Below, piece after piece: positions 24,622-36,084 of a stretch of DNA of 64,000 nucleotides. Under the pieces are notes generated by a model. It saw nothing but the letters and a program-made list of their open reading frames with translations. It did no database searches and was not told the origin of the DNA. Each line of letters opens with the position of its first letter. The stretch's first letter is position 1. Source of the DNA: Davidsoniella eucalypti (lineage: Eukaryota; Ascomycota; Sordariomycetes; Microascales; Ceratocystidaceae); assembly GCA_004009845.1 (NCBI GenBank), contig RMBW01000013.1, positions 62,001 to 126,000 on the forward strand, read 5' to 3'. A program made the translations under genes and the position numbers.

Positions 24622-26905
24622 ATGGAAATTGCAACGACAGCCGTAACCGCTACAAATGTAAATAGAACCTATGTCATGCCGAATATAGGCGCCAAGAGCC
24701 GTGCAGCTGGCAGCGAGGCCTATCGACCTCGAATCATTCGCACGGATGGCCAACGGCCAGCGTGCTTGGTCAATGCCTCTGTTACCTACTGCGGAAACAA
24801 TCAAATCTACGCCTTTGGAGGTTTCGATCAATACACCGATGAAGTGTATAACCATGTGTTATGTCTAGACTTGACTACCCAAAGATGGCGTCTTGTCGAT
24901 AACTACGGCGATATACCCGGAGTTCGCATGGGTAAGTCAATACTGATCCTTTTCGTACTATATAATACACAAAAACACATTGTGAATTGAGCATGCACAA
25001 AACCTCCATACATCTTCTCGTATATATCTTGACCAATGATTTCTAACTCAAAGAAAAGGCCACACTGCAACTATCTACCAAGGTGATAAACTCTTGGTTT
25101 TTGGTGGTGAAAATGAGCATCGTACATACCTCTCTGATTTGATCGTCTTTGATCTCAAGACTGCCCACTGGAGAAAACCTCAAGTGACGGGTCATATTCC
25201 AAAAGGTCGTGCCCGACATGCGGCCGTTCTTCACGAAGACAAACTTTTTATCATCGGAGGTATGACTGGTAGGGATAGTCACGTCCTGGATGATATTTGC
25301 TATCTAGATCTCAAGACATATACATGGTCAAGATCATGGCGGTTTGTTGCTAGATACGACCATTCAGTTTCTATCTGGAATGATCGCGTTTGGGTATTTG
25401 GTGGTCTCAGTGTTGAGATGGATAAGATTGGTGATTTGTGGTGGCTTGACTTGAAAGGAAACCCTGCCTTCCAAAGCCAACCTCAATACGGCATTGAGAG
25501 GCGGTCGAGTTCATCACGAGAACATATTCCTCTACCTTCATCATCATCGGTGGTTGGGCCATCGGGATATGCTGCCAATTCTCGTACAGCACAAGTCAAC
25601 CCACCATCCTTTCAAGTTAAAGCCTATGCATCACCAGCTCCTGGTGCCGTATCATCACTTAAATTTGTATCGGGTCCTAATATTCCAGCACAAGGCCAAG
25701 GCTCACATTTCCATGTATATTCAGCTGGTACACTACTAGATTTTCAGACACCTGCTGCAACTATCACATCCAACTTATGTTGCTTATCTGCACTTGACTT
25801 GTCGTCACTACGATGGCAGAAATTGGCGGAAGGTAGTGAGATATACAAGCCAGGATACAGATGGCATTATTGCACTATGAACGAGGAAGGTACGATGGCT
25901 TGGTTGCTGGGGTGTGAGTCTGATATCGAGATGGATATCGGCCCTACCGGTCTGGAAGAGTTCCTCAGGTAAGAACATCACCGAGCTTCAACCCCACATG
26001 ACCAAATTTACTAATATCTAAATAGCGACATCATGGAGATAGACCTTCGTCGGTACGGATTCCTCGGGACACAAACAGAGAATGAGGAATCTAACCAAGC
26101 ATTTCCTATTTCCATTGCCCGGAATATTGGGGAGCAAACTTCAAAAAGCCTCGGGCTCGATCTTGCTCAGGTTTTCGATAAACCGCCTGATTTGGGTAGC
26201 GGTACAGACTTCATTGTTACAGCCCTGAATGATGAAATAGATGACACCCACATGGGCTCGACAAGCGTGTATGCGAATGAGCATGAATGGCCGGATGACG
26301 AGGCTTCGGTATCGAGACCAATACATGTTCACAAATTGATCCTACAGACAAGATGGCCCCATTTTTCGCGGTTGTATAACTCGCAGATGGCCGAGTTTCA
26401 AACAAAAAAGATGCATATACCAGAGCCATATACAGTTGTGCGAGCTTTCCTACTGTATCTATACACTGATAGTATCGTTGGTGGAACAGATGGAACTGCG
26501 CCCGAATTATCAACTGTTGCTGGTCTTCTCGTCATGTCAAACATGTATGGAATATCACATCTACGACACCTCTGTGTCAACCGACTAGGTAAAGAGTTGG
26601 ATGTTGATCACGCCTGTGTCATTTGGTACTCTGCTGGATTGGCCAATGAGTACCTCCTTCGCAAACGCGCAGCAAAATTCTGTCTTGAGCACTGGGGAAG
26701 AATAGTCCGTAGTGACGGATTTATGAAACTTCCACATATAGCGCTAGTTGAATTATCTCAAGAGGTCGATACTGAGGGTCGTGTCCTAGGTGGCGACGAA
26801 GCAGAGTATGTATCAGGTTTGCGAGGTGTGCGATGTGATGGAGTTCTTAGAAATACATCATCGCCTATGGAGGACGTAGAGGAAGAAGAACAGAGTGTGG
26901 ATTGA
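24622..26905 (+). CDS. Kelch-repeat and BTB protein (Ral2-like)
   Basis: Three exons: 24622..24931, 25059..25968, 26026..26905, all in frame, 699 aa. The N-terminal half has Kelch motifs with the usual paired glycines and spaced aromatic residues (IYAFGGFDQYTDEVYNHVL, LLVFGGENEHRTYLSDL, LFIIGGMTGRDSHVLDDI, VWVFGGL). The C-terminal half has a BTB/POZ-like region (IHVHKLILQTRWPHFSRL, then VVRAFLLYLYTDSI, then a BACK-like helical stretch). Kelch plus BTB is typical of adaptors, either of Cul3 ligases or, in fission yeast Ral2, in Ras signalling; the layout and BTB wording resemble Ral2. The start at 24622 (CACAATGG) was chosen over 24508 because its context is better and the upstream codons look like leader. 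It shares an upstream region with CDC20. Substrate and partner are unknown. Confidence 0.75.
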
Positions 26906-27803
26906 GCTGTCTGAAATACTGTGATGGGTGATAGTTTGGTTCTGATGACCCTGGAGCAACAGAAAAGAGACTGCACTTTATTTTGTACGTACATATGCAG
27001 ATAAAAAGATACATAAAATACGCATTTATATCATACAAGTTTTATTTCGTTATACATACACTTCTGATGAAAATAAGCGGGATAGTATCACTACATATTG
27101 GACAGGTGAAAGATGAAAGAGACAGGATAATAGTAGTGATATGTACTTTGTTTTTTCCGTTAAGCTGTATCTTTAGACGAACTTGACGATAGAAAAGTGA
27201 TGGAACAGGATATGTTAAAGAAATACTTTGTATATTGAAGAAAATTGAATTGTTAGGACAGGGTTGAAAATTTTGGCGGTTGAGGCTACGTGTTCTACAG
27301 AATATGCTGAAAAAGTGATGTCAATGAGAGAGTGAGATGACAAAGATGGCATGTGAGGTAGAGAACGAAGGGATAAACTCCAATGTATATAAATCATCAA
27401 ACGGCGATGAAAATGTTGATGTGAGAGAGGAGGGGGGTATTCGAGATGTGGGATAGGAATATACACTGTATCCATCCATGATCATGATCTAAGCGTAAAC
27501 GCAGAAGTAAAGAAAAGAAAAAAATACAATACAAAGATAAAACAAGACAGGAAATTGAAAAAAAAAATGTTATAAAGCAAAAAACAAAAGGGTTAGAAAA
27601 AAGGAATAACTTTTAAGTGTAGACTATTCACGCCTGGTGTAATAAATACATATTTTTTTTGGTTTCACAGGTGTTTTATATGAATTGTATCCACGGAGGA
27701 AAATGGGGGAAAAGAAGGAAGAGGAGAGGGGAATATCATGAGAGAATTTTTGATGAAAAAAGAGGGAAATGGAACAAGAAAAAAGGTAGATATTTCTTCT
27801 TCT
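26906..27803. other. Convergent 3' flanks, about 0.9 kb
   Basis: The Kelch/BTB gene (plus) and the Sfp1-type gene (minus) converge here. The sequence is very A-rich on the plus strand between about 27480 and 27790. No gene was recognised. Confidence 0.6.
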
Positions 27804-30690
27804 TTACTCCTGCATGGACTGCATATCGGAGATATTTTGCATTTCTTGTAGTTGGTGGATATCCGACATTTGTTGGTTCAAGTTGGTGATGTTGATACCG
27901 GTCATAGCCAGCAGCTCAGCCTGCGTCAAGTCGGGATTGCAGTAAGGCGAATGGTTTCGGTGCTGTTTGGGTTAAAGGTTAGCGACAAATATCTCAAGGT
28001 TGTATCGTAGTTGCTATTGAGATCAAGTTTTGAAATAAAGTATAGGAAAAACAAGAGATAACTTACATATTTGAGACCATTCAGGTTCTTGTACCGCTTC
28101 ATACATACGTGACAATGGTAAGGTTTCTCCTTTTCCATGCCTTGTGTTCCTGGATAAGGAGCACTCGTCTCTGGATCGACAATGGAAAATGTTCCGTCCT
28201 CGTTCTCGTGTAGCACTTGGCTCTGATGACCATGCATCTTGTGGTATCTGTAAAATTGGTGTTGTTAGATATTGTGGTAAACGGGCGGTTTTAGTAGTGA
28301 CGTGGGGACATACTTCAAACCATTCTGATTCTTGTAGGTCTTCTCACAGCCAATGACAGGGCACTTGAACGGCTTATTTTCTTCTGGGAGAAGACCAAGG
28401 CGTTGTAAGAAGGGCGCCTTGCTCTGGAAATCTGGTTGCTCCATAGCCAGTTGCGCAAGCAGAATCTTCTGATGGGCAAGTAGACCACCAGAGTTCAGGT
28501 TCTTGCCGGGGTTTGGTATGCAGTTCCCATCTTCCTGTAGACCCATGGAGTTCAAGTCCATTCCATGTGCACCACCGGCAGCATTTGCCTGCGGCATACC
28601 AGAGAAGTCTTGATCCATCATGGCCATGTCCTCGCTGGTGATGCCGGATGGCTGTAGGAATGCGGCACCGGGAGCTCGTTTAGGGAACATGTTATTTCTA
28701 GGTTGTGTGTTGAGAGTGGGGGTGTTGACAGAAGAAACTGTAGGGTTGTGCTGTAGACCGAAACTTTGGACAGCAGGTGTTGTTGGTTGGGACGTTCGTA
28801 AACCCTGAGTCAGACCAGATGAAGTGACCTGAGTCTGAGGACGACCGACACCTTGGCCAAACATTTGTCTTGTCTGCTGGATGACTCTTTGCTGATGTTG
28901 CTGTTGTTGCTGCTGCTGATGATCATCCATTTCCATATGACCAACAGCATCCTCCATCTCCATATCGCCTATATCATCGAGGTCCTCTGATAGTGCCATG
29001 GTGTGTAGATTGCTGGTAGGCTGTAGATTGGGCTGGCCTAGCAAGTTGAGACCAGTCATACCAGCAAGCGGCTGGCGAGCTTGTTGTGCAAGCTGGGCGG
29101 GACCGCCGAACTGCTGCAGGCCGCCTAGTTGGTTAGCTCTGAGGTCCGCATTCTTAAAGCTTCCTGGGAGGCCATTTAGACGGGCAAACTGGGAGAATGC
29201 TGGCGTGTTGCGAGCATTAGGGCTGGCATTGTTAGTATGGGCCTCTTCATAATGTTGAAGTAGGTCGTGGAGGTCGGCAAGAGTGCGACCACAGCATTGG
29301 AAGTCCTTCATGAAGTTTGCCTCAAGCTTAGGAAGGTACGATGATGAGTGGAAGGAGGGTGACTGGTGGGCGCCGAAGGGCGACGTTCCGTGCATGGCCA
29401 TTCTATATAGGGAGTCTTAGTTAATATCAGATCATTACATAGTGTCGCAAAAATTGCGTAGATGGTGGGGTTTGCGGCAGATCATATAACAAGTTGTTGA
29501 GATGTTGAGACATAAACAACACACCGCTGAAGTCAAGAAAGTTGAGGGGAGGGTAATCTAATGGTGTTAGGAAAGTAGAAGACTTACTCATCTCTAACGA
29601 AGCTGCCAAGTGACATGCCACCCCAGCTCATACCACCCATGAAGCTGCCAGTATTTTGCAAGCTTTCTCGTCTATTGCGGGCTGACGCACTGCCGTTCCC
29701 GGCGCCGATTGCGATAGCCTTTGGTCCGGCGCTCACAAAAGAGCCTTGGCGACTCCGGCCCATCGACGTATCCATTGGGGTTCCAAGATTCATGGTGAAC
29801 TCTGATGGCAATTCTACGTTATCGAGGGGACTATTGGTGAGAGTGGCGGGATCGACAGGGAGATTTCCGTCGAAAAGTTTCTGAAGACGCAGTCCAACAA
29901 TATGACTATATATTTCAGAGTCCGTGAGAGGGAGGGGAGGCTGGGCAGTAGGCAGTTGAATGTCTTCGACCTGCAGTCCAAAGATTTGTGAAGGGCGCTG
30001 AGCGTGCAGGGAAGAGATGGTTTCTGGCGTCACAGACTCGGGGGTAGGCGTCGTATCGCGTGTCGATTGGCTGTCTGAGAGATCGGGAAAGTTGGAAGAA
30101 TCGGAGGCGTCGTTACTGGGCGAAGGCGGATCTTGCGACACTGAACAAGGACGGTCAAAAGAAGCGACAGCCGATACGGCGACAGGCTTTGCTGACGACG
30201 AGGGTGTAGTGTGCGAATAAGGCAGAATTGAGGTCAGAGGCGAGTCAACGGTAAATTTTGAAGGCGCTCGAGGGCTCGGCGGGACGGGCAACTTTTTCAA
30301 CGAATGCAAGTCTTCAGATGCAACAACAGACGCAGATGCAAATGCAGATGCAGATGCAGCAGTAGTAGTAGTAGGTGCAGCGGGCCTAGTCAAGCGACGA
30401 CTAGGGTTGGTGGTATGGGCCTGGTACTTCTTTTTGCGTTTACTGTTTTTGCTGATTCTACTGCTCTTGTTGGCTGGCAAGGGAAGCGAAGTGGGACTGG
30501 CGGTCGCGGTGATAGGCGAGGTGGCCGTCGACGGGGACGATGCGGTCGGATGTAAAAAAAGAGAGCACGGGGCGCCGTACTGGTTTTTTTTAGACGATGG
30601 AGGCGAAGACGATAGCTTCTGCTGCGATATAGATGCTTTGGATTTTGAAGAAGACGTGAACCACGACGACAACATGTTGAAGGGAAACAA
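27804..30690 (-). CDS. SFP1: Sfp1-type C2H2 zinc-finger transcription factor
   Basis: Likely nuclear regulator of ribosome-biogenesis and growth genes, by analogy with yeast Sfp1. Four exons: 30690..29588, 29402..28314, 28247..28067, 27962..27804, 843 aa, all phases consistent. Exon 1 is a Ser/Pro-rich low-complexity region ending MSLGSFVRDE. Exon 2 opens with the conserved block QSPSFHSSSYLPKLEANFM, followed by an atypical Cys/His motif (CCGRTLADLHDLLQHYEEAH), a Gln-rich stretch encoded by CAG/CAA repeats, and NTPTLNTQPR. The first C2H2 finger (CPVIGCEKTYKNQNGLKYH) starts near residue 715 and is interrupted by an intron after the second Cys pair. The second finger (CHVCMKRYKNLNGLKYHRNH) spans the last junction. 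The split zinc-finger pair is typical of this family. A second Met at codon 6 could also serve as start. Confidence 0.88.
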
Positions 30691-33365
30691 GAGGAGTCAA
30701 AACTAACTAAAACCGAAGAGGGAAACGGACAGTGTGCATGGACAGTGGCGCTGTGTATATGCACGGCGTCACTTATGAATCCAAAGCCAAAGCTCACTAG
30801 TATCGTTTGGGCTTGGCTGGATTTCTGACTTGGCCCGATGCGGCTTGGTTGGCGGTCGGTGCAAGATAACTAGTTGTATAGTAGCTGCGTTCGTATATGA
30901 AGATGTACCGTCGATTAAATCAACGCTATTATCTTTTCTTTATCTAGCAATTAGCAGACAGAGAGATAGGCATCCGGTGCTTGGCTTGACGTAACCACTG
31001 AGCAATTAACCTGTCTTGTGGCACTATGGCGCTGTAGTTTGATTACCGCCGGGAAGATATATGCGTCTTGGACGACGGTGCGATGGTCGATAGTAGAGTG
31101 AAGATAATGAATGACTGTGGCCTTGCTGCTAATACTTCGGTGCAAGCGAGGCGATGGCCTGTATATATATTCTTTTTTGTCAAGGATGCTGCTAAAGTTC
31201 GTCTTGATGGATTTAGTGTCGAATATCTTGTGGAATGTTTCTGCTTCCGTGATGCTGTTATCGTTGAGCTTCATGTACATCCTCCGGGTAACCAAAATGC
31301 TGTGTGTTGTCTAGGGTATAAATTTTCTTCCGACCCTTCTTGTGTATTGTTATCACCTTATCACCGCCTATTTATCCAAAACTAACTTTTGTGCGTACAA
31401 TACTTCATCATGGCAGTTACCGGAAGTAGTTGGCGAACGACCACAAATAGGGAAACTACGATGGCAGATACCAAATCTACCATCGAAAACTACTACTAAA
31501 GTCCACCCTATGCTTATGGTAGTGCGTCTGAGGGTTTGGGCAGCCTCTCCACTCACGAAGTTCTGCAGAAGGTAGATGCCGTGTAGTGACCATACTGTTC
31601 TAAAAGGGCTTATAATACAAGGAGCTACAAATGCTCGGAGGTTTTGAGACAGGTTCCCGGAAAGGATTAGAGGTTGAAATGTCAGGAAGCATATACCGAA
31701 ACCATAACAAATGCTCTATATCTCAGTGGCCTATCACTATTGAGAAGTAGGTTGACCTTCTTCATCTTACATTATATACTAGCGTTAGTTCAGGGCGTAT
31801 CTTAGGATACCGAGGTGTCACATAGCTATTACAGCTCCATTTCTACCTTAATAAAAACAAAAACAAAACACCGAAGTCACGTGACACATCCAGAGTCCTT
31901 ATTCTCTGAGTATCACATGATACCATTAATGATTGCTAACCGTTTTAATATTGATACGCGTTGCGAGACTGTTGATGTTCGATCTTGAGATTTTCTTTTC
32001 ATTCTAATACATGTGTACTGTAGTATCCTACTCATTCCTTTCCTCCTAGGAAACGAATCCCATAAACTGACCATTCTCACAAAGTTCTGTCAAATCTCAA
32101 CATCTCTAAATCGCCATCTACGCCATCCAGATACGAAAAAGAGATTACTCTTCCGCATCTCGACTACATATATCTACTGCAGTACCGGTGCTTTCGCAAG
32201 CTGATTCACATGCAAGCCTTCGTGTGTATCAAGAAGATATCGTGGTCATCTAGTTAGAGAAGGACCACTTCTCACTATGGAAAGATGGAACGCAACCACA
32301 GACATAATTAGATACAATTCGATTTGGTATAGATAAGGAATGAATATTGCATTCATGTATTAATTAACGTCATCTAATATCCTTGTAGGTTCTTATTGTC
32401 AAGTCTTTGGTAGAATTATATGCTAGTGTCGGTAAGTTTTGTGACTGGTCATTTTACACCGTTATTTTGCTATGGATGTGGATTGACTATATGCCTTGAC
32501 CTCTAGTTTTACCTTAAACTTGTTATTAATCTGCACTATGTGATATAAGAGGAATGACATATGCTATGGTAGTGAGAGACTGTCTAAATATATTGGCCTT
32601 TGATACTACTTGGATATACAGGTGAAAATGGCTTGATTCAGCTCTTGAGCTTCATCTTCCCAATTGTAGGAATCGGTAGAGGCACTATTTATATACAAGA
32701 ATGCAGGTGGCAACTCCAGTAGAACCAGCTACGATTATGGGAACGTTATAGCTGATGATAAATGAGAATGATTACACAAGAGACTCGAGGGGTACCTGGA
32801 ACGCGCGATCGACATTACACATATCTCGATGCGGTAGTTGATGCGGCTCATGATATATAGTTTAGCTAACGGCATTAATTGTATTTTAGTCATGGTTATA
32901 GTACTTTACAGGGCTAAAGAGATAGAAAACTGTCAAGTACCATTCAAGCTTTAGCTTGGCAAAAGGCCGCGCCTCGGCTATGGCAGCGGGAAGCCTATTC
33001 AACTACAGGCTCGCTCTGAAATTTAGCTGGTATTTTGACGCAATTAGTCTGGAGGCTTTAGCCGACTTGGCTTGCTTGGCTGTTGGTTTGAGACTTTAAG
33101 CAAGCTACCGTCCAGTGGGATCATATTTGGTATTAGCACGTTGACGAATTGTTCATGGATGACCGATGTTGGGCTATCGGATACTCCGCTTTCCAAGATC
33201 AAAGCCTGTTCCATATCAAAACATATCTGTATTCTCCAAACCGTATAAATCGAATGAAGAGAAACATTCTCTTGCAGGAACAAAACAGCAGTCTTTAAGC
33301 CTTGAAAATAGAGCCTAGAGTGCCACAGGTACGCTACGATACGGCCGAATGATCTCAATCCAATT

Positions 33366-33381
33366 CCGGAGGTACCTCCGG
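33366..33381. repeat. Perfect 16-bp palindrome
   Basis: CCGGAGGTACCTCCGG reads the same on both strands. It is GC-rich inside AT-rich DNA and lies just upstream of the minus-strand frame 33044-33358. It could be a dimeric binding site or an excision scar. Confidence 0.9.
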
Positions 33382-35884
33382 GTCATATCGTACATATTAT
33401 TGGGCTATAAAGCTACGTGCCCAGGCTCTGGACGACATGGGATTTCTTGTTGGCTGCATGTGCCCTATGATAATCGCGCGATGGCTATATTGAGATCCTT
33501 GAGGCATTCATAAAGGATGTCCCTTGAGAGGATCATAGTAGAAGCCTATTGCGATGATGATGATGTAGCTTCGCGCAACATGATTTAGCCTGGGAGTACT
33601 GCTTCATGAAATCCCATTATCATAATCATCCCTTCTATCAAATATTAGATAGGACGTTGAATAGCCAAACGTAAACAAACAAGCGAGGGAGCGACGACCC
33701 TTCCATGTCGCCCTAGGGATCGCCAGACACATTTGTTATCGGCGGTGTATGCATTATGACCACATGGCTCACTGGCTAAATTTCGACATACAGAGTGTGT
33801 CCCCGTGATAACAGAATGTGCGCAAATATAGCATCGGGATTGCTATTGATAATAGATCTTAACGAGCCTAGTCCCTGTTCACATATCAGGGCTACCCACC
33901 GTCATTTTGGCTATTTTAATGTGTGTAATGTTGCATGAGCACATGCTAGAATTCTATCTTTATATATACCTCAAGAATCCAGATAAGACAACTAGTACAC
34001 AATTTTGTTTTCAGAGAGGTTATTATGAGGTTTATAATTGATATTACCATGATATATGCCACCGCCACCCATCGCCCCGTTTATGGAAATTGTTGGATGC
34101 TTCTGATAGCCCATAATGATTTAGCGCCCCAAACTCTATGGTTTATATACAGCTGTTCTCCATTCTCCCGGACTAGTCAACATACTGATTATATGCAATG
34201 TTTCACATATCAAGACACCTTGAATAATCAGTAATCAGTGTATATGCAACGTCATTCGTCTTATCTCATCTGTCCTATCTTCTCATGTGATAAGGCTGTG
34301 ATGCACATGTAGATCCTACACAGAGGAGAAGAGGGGTAAAGCTGTGCGACTATGATTATCTCCGCAGTAGATTGCTCTGATAAGGCTCTGATCTCAGTGA
34401 GGTATTTTATGTTACGAAGGAGTTATGAAGCTGTCAGTTTAGTGTTGAATCGTTTGTCGCCATGCTTGTCTCTACCTAGTTTCCGTACCCACGTTAGGGT
34501 ATGTAACCCTAGCTACAATGATGAATAACGTTAAACCACGCGACTACTTGCACACTGTTGTTGAGACTAGTACAAGGTTAGGAGGTCACATCCCAGAATT
34601 TAAGGTTGGTAGAAAGAAGACTACGGCTTTACATCAAAGAATCCCTAATATCTGCTTGCTAGCATATCCACTGATCTGATAACCCGGCATGAAAATTCTT
34701 CAAATCCATCAACACGACTCTTGCTCAAATTGGAGTATTGACTTCCCAAAACGACTACAATTGATTTTAGTTTGATGTTATAGGTGGGCTTCCATAAAGA
34801 AAGCACGTTGAAATGGAGCTTGACAATGCAAAGGAAGATGGCTAGTAAGTGGAGTCAAAAAATTGTCTTTGTCATTTGGTTATACTGAGCAATGATCCGT
34901 CTAGCAGGTATCTTGGGATTAGGTTATCGCGTCATAGATCTAGGTATAGACCGGTAGTTTATACGGTATGCATTTTGCCGTATATGCCGCTTCTTTATCT
35001 GCATAGCTTCACACTGTATATAATGACTATTCTTACATTTACTCTCAAAGATCAAGGCTTAGCAATGTGTGGCAAGAATGATAGGTTTCCTTTTGTCTAG
35101 TGTCTTGGTACATATATCATGGAATCAAACTGTGTCGATCGTGGTGAGTTGCTTTGTGCTGGATGGATGTACATATGGAGGTATCAAAAGCACATGAGAA
35201 GCCAATGTGATATTCCATCAGTCCAAAGATATATTGTCACATTCTGGGGATATCATACTACAGAGTTAGCTCAATGAATATCTTTTCCTGGGTATGATGT
35301 ACATAGTAAGTGCTGCATAATTTTGTGCGCTAATGTGATATGGATTGTGTTCCTAGCAAATACAACTACGGATACATGTTTTCTGGAAAGTACCGAAACG
35401 TTCATCGTGGAAATAGTTACCTATATCGTCTGACAGATCGCCAAAAGGAATTCAGGTGGGACGTACTTTGTTTGTCGGCATAAAATTCAGCCACCACTGG
35501 CCTCCAGCATTTTGGCATCTGCATGACGGCCCGGGAAGCTAATGTGTGACATATGCCAAAACCACTATAACTACAGATAGTTGTTGTACATGCTTAATTA
35601 ATGAAGGGTTAGCTAACTGATTTGTCCCTTCATGCTGAATAATCATATCACACCTTCGCGAAAATATCCGACTGAGTGTTATTCGCAAAAGACTTAGTAG
35701 ACAAATCGACCAAAGTGCAATATCTAAATATCTGACGTAGCACAGAACATTGTGATGTCGCCTAGGGAGAGCTTTTTTTTTTCACTGATAAGGGTTAAGG
35801 CAATGGGGTTACAAAGTATCGAATCGCTAGATACAGCGTGGTTTTTTTCCGTCCCAAGCAAATGAGAATAAGCATATCAAACTT

Positions 35885-35935
35885 TTTTTTTTTTTTAATT
35901 CATTTATCTTATGGAGCTATAGAGCTGAAGATTTC
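35885..35935 (-). mobile_element. Very short poly(A)-tailed retroposon, copy 1
   Basis: An insertion flanked by GCATATCAAACTT on both sides (35872-35884 and 35936-35948). It consists of a T-run followed by a core of about 38 nt that begins AATTCATTTATCTTATGG and ends GAAGATTTC. On the minus strand this is a short core followed by a poly(A) tail, which with the flanking duplication is the mark of target-primed reverse transcription. Copy 2 at 42624-42670 has the same core and the same 5' end. Confidence 0.7.
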
Positions 35936-36084
35936 GCATATCAAACTTAGTTTTGTAGGTCAGCTCAGTAGAGAAAAATGTTGAACCAGTGTATAAAAGT
36001 TTACATTAGAAATGAGAGTAGCATTAGTAAATAAGAACTATGTATGATATTAGAAGAACTACCAACTACCAAACAACTAAAGAT

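Larger units (their letters stand above)
30691..36084. other. Gene-poor AT-rich stretch, 5.4 kb
   Basis: It begins with the SFP1 promoter side and then enters AT-rich DNA with no recognisable gene. A 105-codon minus frame (33044-33358) is the longest there and matches no family I know. The stretch contains a perfect 16-bp palindrome and, near its end, a short poly(T)-flanked insertion; both are listed separately. Confidence 0.5.

Noticed and set aside
28265..29401. Separate gene starting at MAMHGTSPF
   Set aside because: Splice signals on both sides join it in frame to the upstream and downstream exons of the Sfp1-type gene, and the zinc fingers only complete when joined.
33044..33358. 105-codon minus-strand frame
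   Set aside because: No recognisable domain, no splice partners, AT-rich surroundings; kept only as a note.
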